Assembly (NCBI RefSeq): GCF_014203095.1
Contig: NZ_JACHIG010000003.1
Coordinates: 186,001 to 250,000, forward strand
From: Prosthecobacter vanneervenii
GTDB taxonomy: Bacteria; Verrucomicrobiota; Verrucomicrobiia; Verrucomicrobiales; Verrucomicrobiaceae
Direction of reading: 5' to 3'
Length of the DNA stretch: 64,000 bases
Below the pieces are notes generated by a model. It made no database searches, was not told the DNA's origin, and was given only the letters and a program-made list of their open reading frames with translations. The stretch's first letter is position 1. Every line of letters starts with the position of its first letter. Below are positions 9,507-18,209 of this stretch, in pieces. The translations under genes and the position numbers were made by a program.

Positions 9507-10379
9507 ATGCCACCTACCGTTCCAGAACCTCCCTACTGCACCTGGGTCACTGCCCCTGAGCGTCTCGAGGCAGACTGGCCGGGTGCCACGACAGCAGAAG
9601 CACTGGTGGCGCATCTCAATTTTCGGGGTGAGGCCGAACTTCGATGGTCGAACGGGGACATCACAATCATTTCACCACGAACCATCTGCTGGTTGCGTGC
9701 CCATCCCGATGAACTGCCGATCGCCCGCCGTCTGGCCAGCCGCAGCAGACATGAATGCCTCACACTCGTCTTTCCAGATGCCTGGCTGCAGCAGACCCTG
9801 AGCGGCGTAACCTCACAGGCAGGTGAAGCCTTTCAGCCACTGATCTCCAGCTCCACTCGCAGCCTGTTGCTCGTGCCGCTGACAGATGCGGATGAGGGCT
9901 GGGCACGAGGAGCCATGCCACCGCACCTATGCTCTCAGGCCAGGCATCTGCTGGAATCCGCCCGTCTCACGGAGTTCTTCATTCATTCCATCTTCCGCCA
10001 CGACACCGCCCCCGAGAAAGTCACTGCCGTGAGCCGCACGCTGCGGGTGGCCAAGGACCGGGTGCAGCGTGTGAAAGACCAGGTGCTCTCGCAGATTGAT
10101 GCCCCCCCTTCCCTGGATGAACTGGCCGCAGCCGTCGGCTGCAATCCGAGCTACCTGAGCCGCACCTTCACACAGATAGAAGGTGTCACGCTCTCGCAAT
10201 GGCTGCGCCGCATCCGGATCGAGCATGCGGCGTCCCTCATTGCCAGTGGCAAATGCAACGTCTCTGAAGCAGCTCTGGAGGTGGGCTACCAGAGCTTCTC
10301 ACACTTCAGCCGGGCCTTTGCCGAGGAAAAGGGCGTTCCACCTTCTCAATGGGTGCGCCGTCTGGGCAGCAGCCAATAG
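9507..10379 (+). CDS. AraC-family transcriptional regulator
   Basis: 290 residues. The C-terminal ~100 residues form the double helix-turn-helix of AraC/XylS regulators: LDELAAAVGCNPSYLSRTF for the first unit, then ASLIASGKCNVSEAALEVGYQSFSHFSRAFAEEKGVPPSQW for the second, split here only by description. The N-terminal ~180 residues form an unassigned sensing region. PchR/YbtA-type AraC proteins control siderophore and heme receptors, and a TonB receptor and a DUF4198 protein lie within 6 kb, so an iron-related role is plausible but inferred. It converges on the DUF4198 gene with 7 bases between stops, mostly a C run. Confidence 0.85.
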   Translation: MPPTVPEPPYCTWVTAPERLEADWPGATTAEALVAHLNFRGEAELRWSNGDITIISPRTICWLRAHPDELPIARRLASRSRHECLTLVFPDAWLQQTLSGVTSQAGEAFQPLISSSTRSLLLVPLTDADEGWARGAMPPHLCSQARHLLESARLTEFFIHSIFRHDTAPEKVTAVSRTLRVAKDRVQRVKDQVLSQIDAPPSLDELAAAVGCNPSYLSRTFTQIEGVTLSQWLRRIRIEHAASLIASGKCNVSEAALEVGYQSFSHFSRAFAEEKGVPPSQWVRRLGSSQ

Positions 10380-10386
10380 CCCCCCC

Positions 10387-11055
10387 CTATTTCACTGTCC
10401 AATACAGCGAGGCGCTGTGGCTGGTCATTCCATAGGCGACTCCATTGAAAAAGCCTGGGAGTTCCTCCGAATAACGGGCGATTGCAAGGAGGTACTGGCC
10501 TGGTTTGGAGATGTCCGGCGCACGCACATAGCCCTCGGCATCGGCATGGAGTTTCTGCTCGCTGACTTTGGGGGAAAAGAACAGCAGTTCCACGCCGCCG
10601 AGGGGCTTGCCACGGAAGTAAACCCGCGCCTCGCCAGGCTTGCCGGTGGGGACGATGTCCATCGTCATCGCAGGGGTGCCAGCACCGGTGCCATCAGGCT
10701 GCCAGCGGCAGTAAAAGATGGGGGCACGCGCGGGCTTGTCCTCATGTAGTTTGCGTACAGTAAACTGGGCCTGCGCAAAGACAGGCCTGGATCCATCTAC
10801 CTTGCCCAGAAAGAAGTGATCCTTCTTTTTGACCACGTCAAAAACCTGAGACTGCCTCTTGTCGTCCATCGTCCAGCCAGAAACCTGCACAAAGGAATCG
10901 AGATGGCCGGGAGAAGTCTCGTATTCGTCTCCCCATTCCGCGAATCGCACGCCAAGACCAGCTTGATCAGGAAGCTCCTCGATCCAGAGGGAATGCGCAG
11001 AAGCCGCCAGTGGCAGCAGGCTGAAAACTGCGAGAGCGAGGAGAGAGCGAATCAT
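10387..11055 (-). CDS. DUF4198 periplasmic protein
   Basis: 222 residues. Signal peptide MIRSLLALAVFSLLPLAASA, then the mature start AHSLWIEE typical of DUF4198 proteins, whose conserved N-terminal His can bind metal. The body is predicted beta-rich, with EARVYFRGKPLGGVELLFF and ADAEGYVRAPDISKPGQYLLA resembling carboxypeptidase-regulatory/Ig-like folds. The family resembles the periplasmic parts of cobalt/nickel uptake systems and is often found near TonB receptors. It is a single gene on the minus strand, convergent with the AraC regulator. Metal handling is inferred from family context. Confidence 0.7.
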   Translation of the reverse strand: MIRSLLALAVFSLLPLAASAHSLWIEELPDQAGLGVRFAEWGDEYETSPGHLDSFVQVSGWTMDDKRQSQVFDVVKKKDHFFLGKVDGSRPVFAQAQFTVRKLHEDKPARAPIFYCRWQPDGTGAGTPAMTMDIVPTGKPGEARVYFRGKPLGGVELLFFSPKVSEQKLHADAEGYVRAPDISKPGQYLLAIARYSEELPGFFNGVAYGMTSHSASLYWTVK

Positions 11056-11179
11056 AATGGGCTGGAGAGGCTGAGGGGTTCAAATCCCAATTACATGAGA
11101 TGCGAGCAGGCTTCTTGCGGTGCTTTGTCACGAACTGGCGTTGTCTTGCACCAAAGGATAGACCCATGAGTGGCAGCTT

Positions 11180-12715
11180 TTACGCCCACAGCCTTCGATC
11201 CAACGTTCGATAACTGATGGCTTCGAGCACATTATCCGCCGTTATTTTATCGTTCCCGGCCAGATCAGCCAGAGTGCGCGCCACTTTGAGAATACGGTCA
11301 TGCGCGCGTGCGCTGAAGTTCATCTCGCTCATGGCATGCTCAAGACAGCCCGAGCCCTCAGCATCCAGCTCACAGTGCTTTTTGATGAGCCGTGGTGTCA
11401 TGCTGCTGTTGGCATGGACACCGGCTTGCCTGGCATAGCGCTCCTGCTGCAAGGCACGCGCAGTTTCCACCCTTTTGCGGATTTTTTGAGATGCCTCACC
11501 TCCCTCGCCGGAAGCCAGTGCCCTGTAATCCACCAAAGGCACTTCCACATGGAGATCGATACGATCCAACAAGGGACCGCTGATGCGCTGGCGGTACCTC
11601 TGAATCACCACAGAGCCGCAGCGGCACTCCCGCTTCAAATCTCCGTAGTAGCCGCACGGACATGGATTCATGGCCGCCACGAGCATGAATTTGGCAGGAA
11701 AAGTAACGCTGCCTGCGGCGCGTGAGATGGTGACCTTGCCGTCTTCGAGAGGCTGACGCATGACTTCCAAAGTGCTGCGGCGGAATTCGGGCAGCTCATC
11801 CAGAAACAACACGCCATTGTGAGCCAGAGAGACTTCCCCCGGCCCGGGATTGGTCCCCCCTCCGAGCAGGCCTGCGTCGCTAATTGTGTGATGAGGAGAA
11901 CGAAAAGGCCGTGTGGCTACAAAGGCGCTCGCCTCTGAGAGCAATCCCGCAGCACTATGAATTTTCGTGATCTCGATAGCCTCCTCCTCGCTCATGCTGG
12001 GCATGATCGTGGGAATACGCTTGGCGATCATCGATTTTCCCGTACCTGGTGGACCGATCATAAGCAGACCGTGCCCGCCGCTGACGGCGATCTCGATGGC
12101 TCTCGCCGCGTCGGACTGGCCCTTAACATCATTAAAATCAATGTCGTAGTGAGAGACGGCTCCAAACAATTCCGCCGCTCGACATGGCTCTGGCGCGATT
12201 TCCAGATCCTCTTTGAGATACTCCACCGCCTCACGCAAGTTTGAAACGCCTACAATGTCGATTCCAGCCACAACGCTGGCTTCCACAGCGGCACGTTTAG
12301 GGACCAGCAGGCGTTTGCGACCCTTTTTCCGCGCTTCCAGAGCCACCGCCAGCAGGCCGCGCACCGGTCGAAGTTCACCATTGAGGGCCAGTTCTCCGAT
12401 CATGGCCGTTTCGGCCAGAATTCCCATGGGGATTCTGGCCCGGTGAGCGATGAGGGAGATCGCAATCGGCAGATCAAACCCTGTGCCTTCTTTTTTGAGG
12501 TCTGCCGGCGCCAGGTTCACCGTGGTCACACCGTCATTCATCATGAATCCACATGAGGAGATCGCAGCCGCAACCCGTTCCCGGCTTTCCTTCACTGAAG
12601 CATCCGGAAGTCCGACGATAAACATCTTGGGAGTTCCTCCCCCGTCGTATGATTCAATCTCCACCTCGACGGCATCAACGCCGAGCAGGGTGGCTGAGTA
12701 GGTGCGGGCAATCAT
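11180..12715 (-). CDS. comM: ComM/YifB-family Mg-chelatase-like AAA+ ATPase
   Basis: 511 residues from the ATG at 12715; the frame extends to 12793, but the family begins exactly at MIARTYSATLLGVDA. Domains are a ChlI-like N-terminal S5/Lon-type fold (residues ~20-140, with KESRERVAAAI and NLAPADLKKEG), an AAA+ core with Walker A GPPGTGKSMIAKR and the sensor region LFLDELPEF, a Cys cluster PCPCGYYGD...CRC, and a C-terminal Mg-chelatase lid. In Vibrio, ComM is a hexameric helicase that promotes branch migration during natural transformation; elsewhere its role is less clear. Full length and intact. Confidence 0.92.
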   Translation of the reverse strand: MIARTYSATLLGVDAVEVEIESYDGGGTPKMFIVGLPDASVKESRERVAAAISSCGFMMNDGVTTVNLAPADLKKEGTGFDLPIAISLIAHRARIPMGILAETAMIGELALNGELRPVRGLLAVALEARKKGRKRLLVPKRAAVEASVVAGIDIVGVSNLREAVEYLKEDLEIAPEPCRAAELFGAVSHYDIDFNDVKGQSDAARAIEIAVSGGHGLLMIGPPGTGKSMIAKRIPTIMPSMSEEEAIEITKIHSAAGLLSEASAFVATRPFRSPHHTISDAGLLGGGTNPGPGEVSLAHNGVLFLDELPEFRRSTLEVMRQPLEDGKVTISRAAGSVTFPAKFMLVAAMNPCPCGYYGDLKRECRCGSVVIQRYRQRISGPLLDRIDLHVEVPLVDYRALASGEGGEASQKIRKRVETARALQQERYARQAGVHANSSMTPRLIKKHCELDAEGSGCLEHAMSEMNFSARAHDRILKVARTLADLAGNDKITADNVLEAISYRTLDRRLWA

Positions 12716-12930
12716 TCGGAAAAGACTATCCAGCGCTTCGGGGTGAGAGCAAGCCTTGGCAGCCATCTTTCCTAGGCAAAACCGGGTTCCCACCGCCCCT
12801 TCGAAACCCAGGGGATCGAAGGCAAATGCACGTCATATAGCGGCAGCTTGGCCAGCAAAGCTAATCAGGTGCGTGCGAGAGGCGCAGCAACTCTGCGAAT
12901 GATAAAGCCGCTCTGCGCGCAGCCGTAGCT

Positions 12931-12946
12931 CCCCGCATCTGCGGGG
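12931..12946. repeat. Dispersed GC-rich palindrome, copy 1
   Basis: CCCCGCA-TC-TGCGGGG, a perfect 7-bp-arm inverted repeat in the leader of the EPS operon. It is the same core as the copies at 23930 and 38624, but lacks the GTTGAGAC right flank. Confidence 0.65.
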
Positions 12947-13034
12947 AATGACGCTTCGCCGCCTGCTGCGATCTTTTAGCCATAATCTTTGCATCCCGTA
13001 TGTACTGCATTCTTGAAACAGCCTCCGAAGCCTG

Positions 13035-13056
13035 TGCGGCCTTCCGCAAGGCCGCA
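13035..13056. repeat. Perfect inverted repeat in the EPS-operon leader
   Basis: TGCGGCCTT, loop CCGC, then AAGGCCGCA: nine paired bases with a four-base loop. There is no T-run after it, so it is unlikely to be an ordinary terminator; it could be a leader hairpin or protein site about 155 bases before the kinase start. Confidence 0.5.
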
Positions 13057-13211
13057 GACACCCGCGCGGAAGATTTTGCTGGGATGGAAACCGAGCCCGG
13101 GTTTCAGTCCCACAGGTCTCATCTTGCCCCATCCGTGGTCTGTCTGACCCCCAATCCCGTCTGCTGGGACTGCCCTGAGATAGCGGAATTGCGCTGGACA
13201 TCTCTCTCAGC

Positions 13212-16199
13212 ATGAACGGGCAAAGCTCCAATATGAGCCTGGACGCCGGGCACGTCAGCATGCGGGATTTTGTGCGCGTGTTTCCATTCTATTTTGCCTG
13301 GGATGAAAACGACATCATCACAGAATGTGGAACCTCGCTGGCTAAAATCTGCCCGCGCGCGAAGCCAGGGGCAAGACTGCAGGATGTCTTCCGCGCACAG
13401 AGTCCAGAAGGCGACTTCAGTAATGCTCATGCACGTGCTAATGTAGAGCGACTTTTTCTGCTGGAAGACCTTAGAAACGGAGTGCTCCTGCGCGGACAGG
13501 TGCTGATGCTCGACCACCCCAGGCGTGGACTCATGCTGGCATCCCCCTGGCTGACAGAGCCGGACCAAGCCCACTTGATGGGCCTGACACCGAACGATTT
13601 TGCCATCCACGACCAAACGCTGGATTTGCTGCAGGTGCTGCAAATGCAGAGAAAAGTGACCATGGATCTTCAGCGTCTGGCTGCTCAGCTCACCAATCAG
13701 CGCATTCAGCTGCGGGAGCAGGAAGAGCAGTCACGCAAACTGGCACTTGTGGCAGCGAGAACTGACAATGCGGTGATTGTAACGGATGCGGCAGGTGGAA
13801 TCGAATGGGTCAATGAAGGTTTCACACGCATGACGGGCTGGCATTTGGAGGAAGTTCGCGGAAAACAGCCGGGTGATTTTTTGCGCTGCCCTGAAGCAGA
13901 CCCGGGCTCCGAGAGCTTCATGAACCAATGCCTTCAGCAGCAGCGCGGTTTTCGTGTGGAGATGCTGAACTATCATCGAAGCGGCAGAAAATACTGGTCC
14001 TCGATTGAGATCCAGCCCATTCGCAACGAAACGGGTGAAGTAGTCAATTTTATGTCGATTGAAAGCGACATCACTCAGAGACGGCGGGATGACCAGCGTC
14101 GTGCGCTGCAGTATTCCACCAGTCGCACCCTGGCCGAAGCCGAATCGGTGCGTGATGCAGCATCAAACGTGATCCAGCTGATCTGCAACCAGCTCGGGTG
14201 GATCGCTGGCGGCCTCTGGATGCTGGACGCTACTCATGAATCATTACACCTGGCTGAGATCTGGTATTCGCCTCTGAGAAACATCGATGAATTTGTGGAA
14301 CTCTGCCGCACCATGGCTTTCAAACCTGGCTGTGGACTCCCAGGAATAGTGCTCAAAAGCGGACAGCCTCAGTGGATACGTGATGTGGCGAATCAAGCAG
14401 AATGCCCCCGGTCGGCCATGGCGCAGAAGTGCCAGTTGCATGGTGCTATCGGCTTTCCCATTGTTGCTCAGGGAGATATCTTGGGCGTTTTGGAGCTCTT
14501 CAGCTGCGACACCTCGGCGCCCGAAGAATCACTGCTGGAGGCTTTTGCCGGAATAGGAAATCAGCTCGGGCAGTTTATTGTGCGGAAATGCGTGGAGCGA
14601 AACCTTGTCAGCGCCAAAGAGGCGGCTGAAAGTGCCAATCGTGCCAAAAGCGAGTTCCTGGCCACCATGAGCCACGAAATTCGCACGCCGATGAACGGCA
14701 TCATAGGCATGTCCTCCCTCCTTCTGGACACTCGGCTGGATGACAAACAGCACGAGATGGTGGAGGCCGTGAGGCAGAGTGGCGAGGCGCTCATGACCAT
14801 CATCGAAGACGTGCTCGATTTCTCAAAAATCGAGGCTCGAAGACTGGATCTCGTGGATGAAACTTATCACCTCGACTCTATCATCGATGGTGTGGCTGCC
14901 TTGCTCCAACACAAGGCCCTTTCGCGCGGCCTGGATTTGAAAATTGAGATCGATCCTCAGATACCATCTGCACTCAGAGGCGACCCGGGACGCTTGAGGC
15001 AGATTTTGATGAACCTTGTGGGAAATGGTATCAAATTTACTGATCAAGGAAACATCAGCATCAAAGCCGGCCTGCTTCCTCCGGTAGAAAATGAGGTCCG
15101 CATGTTCGAAGTCTCCGTTTCGGACAGTGGCATTGGCATGGACGAAGAACAGCAGCGCAAACTCTTTCAAGCCTTCTCGCAGGTGGACAGCTCAACCACG
15201 CGCCGCTTCGGCGGCACCGGTCTTGGACTGGCCATCTGCAAACGTCTGGTGGAGCTGATGGGCGGCGCCATAGGTGTGGAAAGCGCCCCCGAATCAGGCT
15301 CCCGCTTTTGGTTCAGACTCCCCGTGCGGGAGGTCACAGAAGAGGAACAAAAGGCAGAGCATGACACACAAGCTGAAATCAAGGCGCTGCCGCTCTCAGA
15401 TTCACGCAAGCCCAGGCTGCTTGTTGTGGAAGACAATGAAGTCAACCTGCGGATGGCCATCATGATGCTGGAGAAATTTGGTTTCACAGCGGATGTAGCG
15501 CGTGACGGAGAGCAGGCCGTCAATCAATTCGCTGCAAATGCTTATGATGCCATCCTGATGGACTGCCATATGCCGCTCATGGATGGTTACGAGGCCACAA
15601 AGGCGATCCGTGAAATGGAAGCCAGCGCTCATTGGCCCCGTGCACGCAGCCGCATCATCGCCATGACCGCCAATGTGATGAATGGAGAAAAGCAGCGCTG
15701 CCTGGACGCAGGCATGGACGACTACGTCTCCAAGCCACTGCGGACTAAAGCGCTCATCGAGGCACTAGAGCAAATACGCGTGCTGGAACCGGCTAAAAGC
15801 GAGGCTCCCGCCCCAGGCATCTGGTCTGAAGAAGAGGCAACTACGGCCCGGGATGCGGTGAAGATGCTGGCAGATGAACTCAGCGCCGAAGACACGGCGG
15901 AGCTGATTGAAAGCTGGCTCAAAGACACACCGGAACGCATTAGCGAACTGGAAAAGCTGGCCGCTGGGCATGATCAGCCCTCATTGCGCCGCACAGCCCA
16001 TTCACTGAAGGGCAGCAGTTCTCTCTTCGGTCTCACGCATATTCATGCTCTCTGCCGCCACCTTGAAGGTCTGGCGGAAGCCAACAGCCGCACGGATCAG
16101 CCCGCACTTGTGGAGCAGATCAGGCGCGGATTTGCCAGCGCGGAACCCTCCCTGCGACAGGAGCTGAACCAACTACGAACCATGACACTATCCTCATGA
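13212..16199 (+). CDS. Hybrid histidine kinase: HNOBA-PAS-GAF-HisKA-HATPase-REC-HPt
   Basis: 995 residues, no membrane segment. Residues ~17-160 resemble the HNOBA (heme-NO-binding-associated) domain of guanylate cyclases: [13 protein letters not shown], then [17 protein letters not shown], and [17 protein letters not shown], followed by a coiled coil. Then come PAS (~180-295), GAF (~305-460), HisKA with MSHEIRTP (His488), HATPase from ~590 ([17 protein letters not shown]), REC from ~733 with phospho-acceptor Asp784 in ILMDCHMP, and HPt with AHSLKGSS (His930). All catalytic residues are present, so a full His-Asp-His phosphorelay is encoded in one chain. It overlaps the first glycosyltransferase by 4 bases and heads the EPS operon. 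The two LuxR regulators at 37930 and 42446 are candidate targets. No H-NOX protein lies in the window. Confidence 0.88.
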   Translation: MNGQSSNMSLDAGHVSMRDFVRVFPFYFAWDENDIITECGTSLAKICPRAKPGARLQDVFRAQSPEGDFSNAHARANVERLFLLEDLRNGVLLRGQVLMLDHPRRGLMLASPWLTEPDQAHLMGLTPNDFAIHDQTLDLLQVLQMQRKVTMDLQRLAAQLTNQRIQLREQEEQSRKLALVAARTDNAVIVTDAAGGIEWVNEGFTRMTGWHLEEVRGKQPGDFLRCPEADPGSESFMNQCLQQQRGFRVEMLNYHRSGRKYWSSIEIQPIRNETGEVVNFMSIESDITQRRRDDQRRALQYSTSRTLAEAESVRDAASNVIQLICNQLGWIAGGLWMLDATHESLHLAEIWYSPLRNIDEFVELCRTMAFKPGCGLPGIVLKSGQPQWIRDVANQAECPRSAMAQKCQLHGAIGFPIVAQGDILGVLELFSCDTSAPEESLLEAFAGIGNQLGQFIVRKCVERNLVSAKEAAESANRAKSEFLATMSHEIRTPMNGIIGMSSLLLDTRLDDKQHEMVEAVRQSGEALMTIIEDVLDFSKIEARRLDLVDETYHLDSIIDGVAALLQHKALSRGLDLKIEIDPQIPSALRGDPGRLRQILMNLVGNGIKFTDQGNISIKAGLLPPVENEVRMFEVSVSDSGIGMDEEQQRKLFQAFSQVDSSTTRRFGGTGLGLAICKRLVELMGGAIGVESAPESGSRFWFRLPVREVTEEEQKAEHDTQAEIKALPLSDSRKPRLLVVEDNEVNLRMAIMMLEKFGFTADVARDGEQAVNQFAANAYDAILMDCHMPLMDGYEATKAIREMEASAHWPRARSRIIAMTANVMNGEKQRCLDAGMDDYVSKPLRTKALIEALEQIRVLEPAKSEAPAPGIWSEEEATTARDAVKMLADELSAEDTAELIESWLKDTPERISELEKLAAGHDQPSLRRTAHSLKGSSSLFGLTHIHALCRHLEGLAEANSRTDQPALVEQIRRGFASAEPSLRQELNQLRTMTLSS

Positions 16200-17452
16200 A
16201 AATCCTCTATGTACACGAACGATTTGGCGCCCTAGCGGGAGCTGAGGCAAACGCCTTCATCACTGCACAGGAACTGGGGGCACGAGGACATTATATCGGC
16301 ATCCTGCACGGCCCGGGAACCGGCAAAAATGAAGATGGTTGGAAGCAAGCTTTCAGGGAACGCTACCCGATCACGGAAGATGCAGCAGCACAGACCTATG
16401 CAGCGCTGCAAAGCTTTCGACCGGACGCGGTTTATGTCCACAAAATGGCCAATCTCGAGGTGATCCAGACTTTGGTGGAAAGTGGTGTGCCACTGATACG
16501 GATGGTGCACGATCACGACATCTACTGCATGCGCAGCTACAAGTATCACTACTTCTCGCGCAAAATCTGCACACGGGCCGCATCTCTATACTGTGTCTAT
16601 GGCTGCGGTGCCTGCCTCGTCAAAAACAGCGGTGGTGCGTTCCCTCTCAAATGGGTTAGCTACCGGTCCAAGAAGAAGGAGATAGCGCTAAACCGCCGCT
16701 TTCACCGCATGATTGTCGTCACACAATACATGCGCGATGAACTGCTTCGAAATAGCTTCGACGCCGGCAAAATTGAAATTCACGCTCCTGTGCCACGCAT
16801 GGGTGATCCTGATCTAAGGAGCAGCTTCAGTGACCGCAATCTGATTCTCTATGCCGGACAGATCATTCGAGGCAAAGGGGTGGACGTGCTGCTCGAATCA
16901 CTGGCTCGGGTGAAGTCAAAATTTGAGTGCATCATTCTTGGAGACGGAAACCACAAGGCATACTGTGAAGAGCTTTGCCGCAAACTGGGCCTGCAGCACA
17001 AGGTGCAATTCAAGGGCTTCATTCCGCAGGAGGAGCTGAAGGCTTACTACAGGGAATGCAGCGTCGTCGCCCTCAGCAGCGTCTGGCCTGAGCCGATCGC
17101 CACCATAGGTCTCGAAGTGATGCGCTATGCGCTTCCTGTGGTGGCATTTGACGCAGGCGGCATCAAAGACTGGCTCAAAGACGGCTTCAATGGTCATCTC
17201 GTGCCCTGGATGAACCGGGACGCATTCGCCTCATCTCTTGACAGCCTCCTGCAAAACAAAGAGCAGGCCAGAAAATTGGGCGAGAACGGCCTCAGGCTGG
17301 TAAGCACCCGTTATGATTTCCCCTCGTACATCGCCGGTCTTGAGGAGATGTTTGGACGAGCGATCGCAGAAGCTGAACAAAATTGCGCAAGGCAGATTCC
17401 CCCACTTGAGGGGGGTTACAGCTTGAAGTCCACCATTAAAGTTTCTGCGTGA
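16196..17452 (+). CDS. GT4 glycosyltransferase
   Basis: 418 residues, GT-B fold. The N-terminal half has the GAEANAF acceptor-side motif and HDHDIYCM. The C-terminal half has a nucleotide-sugar site with [18 protein letters not shown] and the GT4 E-x7-E element (EPIATIGLE), then [16 protein letters not shown] Cys-rich insert ([10 protein letters not shown]) sits mid-protein. It probably adds one sugar to a lipid-linked EPS repeat unit at the cytoplasmic face. It overlaps both neighbours by 4 bases. The last ~18 residues are encoded by a copy of the dispersed palindrome, so the C-terminal tail is not family sequence. Donor and acceptor unknown. Confidence 0.88.
   Translation: MKILYVHERFGALAGAEANAFITAQELGARGHYIGILHGPGTGKNEDGWKQAFRERYPITEDAAAQTYAALQSFRPDAVYVHKMANLEVIQTLVESGVPLIRMVHDHDIYCMRSYKYHYFSRKICTRAASLYCVYGCGACLVKNSGGAFPLKWVSYRSKKKEIALNRRFHRMIVVTQYMRDELLRNSFDAGKIEIHAPVPRMGDPDLRSSFSDRNLILYAGQIIRGKGVDVLLESLARVKSKFECIILGDGNHKAYCEELCRKLGLQHKVQFKGFIPQEELKAYYRECSVVALSSVWPEPIATIGLEVMRYALPVVAFDAGGIKDWLKDGFNGHLVPWMNRDAFASSLDSLLQNKEQARKLGENGLRLVSTRYDFPSYIAGLEEMFGRAIAEAEQNCARQIPPLEGGYSLKSTIKVSA
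17397..17417 (+). repeat. Dispersed GC-rich palindrome, copy 2 (inside a gene end)
   Basis: TTCCCCC-ACTTGA-GGGGGGTT, arms of 5-7 bp. It lies inside the 3' end of the glycosyltransferase gene and is translated as PPLEGGY. Confidence 0.6.
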
Positions 17453-18207
17453 TGAAACGAGTGACTGTTCCAGAGCCTCCTGAAGTGCGGCGAATCCTTA
17501 AGGCGCAGAGCCGTTTGGGACGCCTTAGAATGCGCTTCGCTATGCGTCTGAAACGGTGCCTCTGGCTGGCTGTCGTGAACGGCACCCATGCTGTGAAGCG
17601 CCTTTTTGACATTGTCATCAGTATCATTGCCCTCATCCTGGCGGCACCGCTGATGATCGTCATCGCACTGCTGATCCGCAGAGATGGCGGTCCGGTATTT
17701 TTCAAACAGCGGCGTATTGGCTTCAACGGCAGGGATTTCGAAATGCTGAAATTCCGTTCCATGTGCGTGGATGCAGAAGCCAAGCTTAGTGCGCTTCTGG
17801 CGCAAAATGAGAAATCCCAAGGCATCACTTTCAAGATGAAGAATGATCCTCGCATCACTGCCATAGGTCGTTTCATCCGCAAGGCATCCATCGACGAGCT
17901 TCCACAATTTTTTAATGTGCTGCGTGGGGATATGTCAATCGTAGGACCTCGCCCCTGTCTTCCGCGAGAAGCGGCGCTCTACTCCAACACGGATCGCAGA
18001 CGCCTTCATGCAAAACCAGGCATCACCTGCCTTTGGCAGGTGGGCGAGCGCGAAGGACGCTTCTGGGAAATCGGAGATCGCAACAGCATCGACTTCGGAG
18101 AGCAGGTCTCACTGGATGTGCGTTATATCGAAAGTCATTCATTTCTGCGTGACCTTTGGATTCTGCTCAAAACAATACCGGCCATCGTTCTAGGGAAAGG
18201 CATGTAA
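17449..18207 (+). CDS. Priming sugar transferase (undecaprenyl-phosphate sugar phosphotransferase)
   Basis: 252 residues of the bacterial sugar transferase (polyprenyl-phosphate hexose-1-phosphate transferase) core. One hydrophobic segment near residues 48-72 (RLFDIVISIIALILAAP), then KFRSMCVDAEAK, the hallmark DELPQFFNVLRGDMSIVGPRP, and CLWQVGER. The short form without the five-helix N-terminal WcaJ domain. It transfers sugar-1-phosphate from a nucleotide sugar to undecaprenyl phosphate, the first step of repeat-unit assembly at the inner membrane. It starts inside the stop of the preceding gene (ATGA). Sugar specificity unknown. Confidence 0.93.
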   Translation: MMKRVTVPEPPEVRRILKAQSRLGRLRMRFAMRLKRCLWLAVVNGTHAVKRLFDIVISIIALILAAPLMIVIALLIRRDGGPVFFKQRRIGFNGRDFEMLKFRSMCVDAEAKLSALLAQNEKSQGITFKMKNDPRITAIGRFIRKASIDELPQFFNVLRGDMSIVGPRPCLPREAALYSNTDRRRLHAKPGITCLWQVGEREGRFWEIGDRNSIDFGEQVSLDVRYIESHSFLRDLWILLKTIPAIVLGKGM

Positions 18208-18209
18208 CC

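Larger units (their letters stand above)
12716..13211. other. Divergent intergenic region between comM and the EPS-locus kinase
   Basis: About 496 bases between two divergent genes. It contains a GC-rich palindrome of the dispersed family (12931-12946) and a second perfect inverted repeat (13035-13056). Short open frames of 66-142 codons cross it, but none looks like a protein; the one reaching 13215 overlaps the kinase start and has no family features. It should hold the promoter of the whole EPS operon. No clear -35/-10, sigma-54 or operator site could be assigned. Confidence 0.5.

Noticed and set aside
11077-11089. GGTTCAAATCCC resembling a tRNA T-loop
   Set aside because: No matching acceptor, D or anticodon arms can be drawn around it, and it lies next to the start of the DUF4198 gene.
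12833-13261. Small open frames in the comM-kinase gap
   Set aside because: Arg/Cys/Ser-rich products crossing palindromes, with no convincing starts or similarity to each other or to families.
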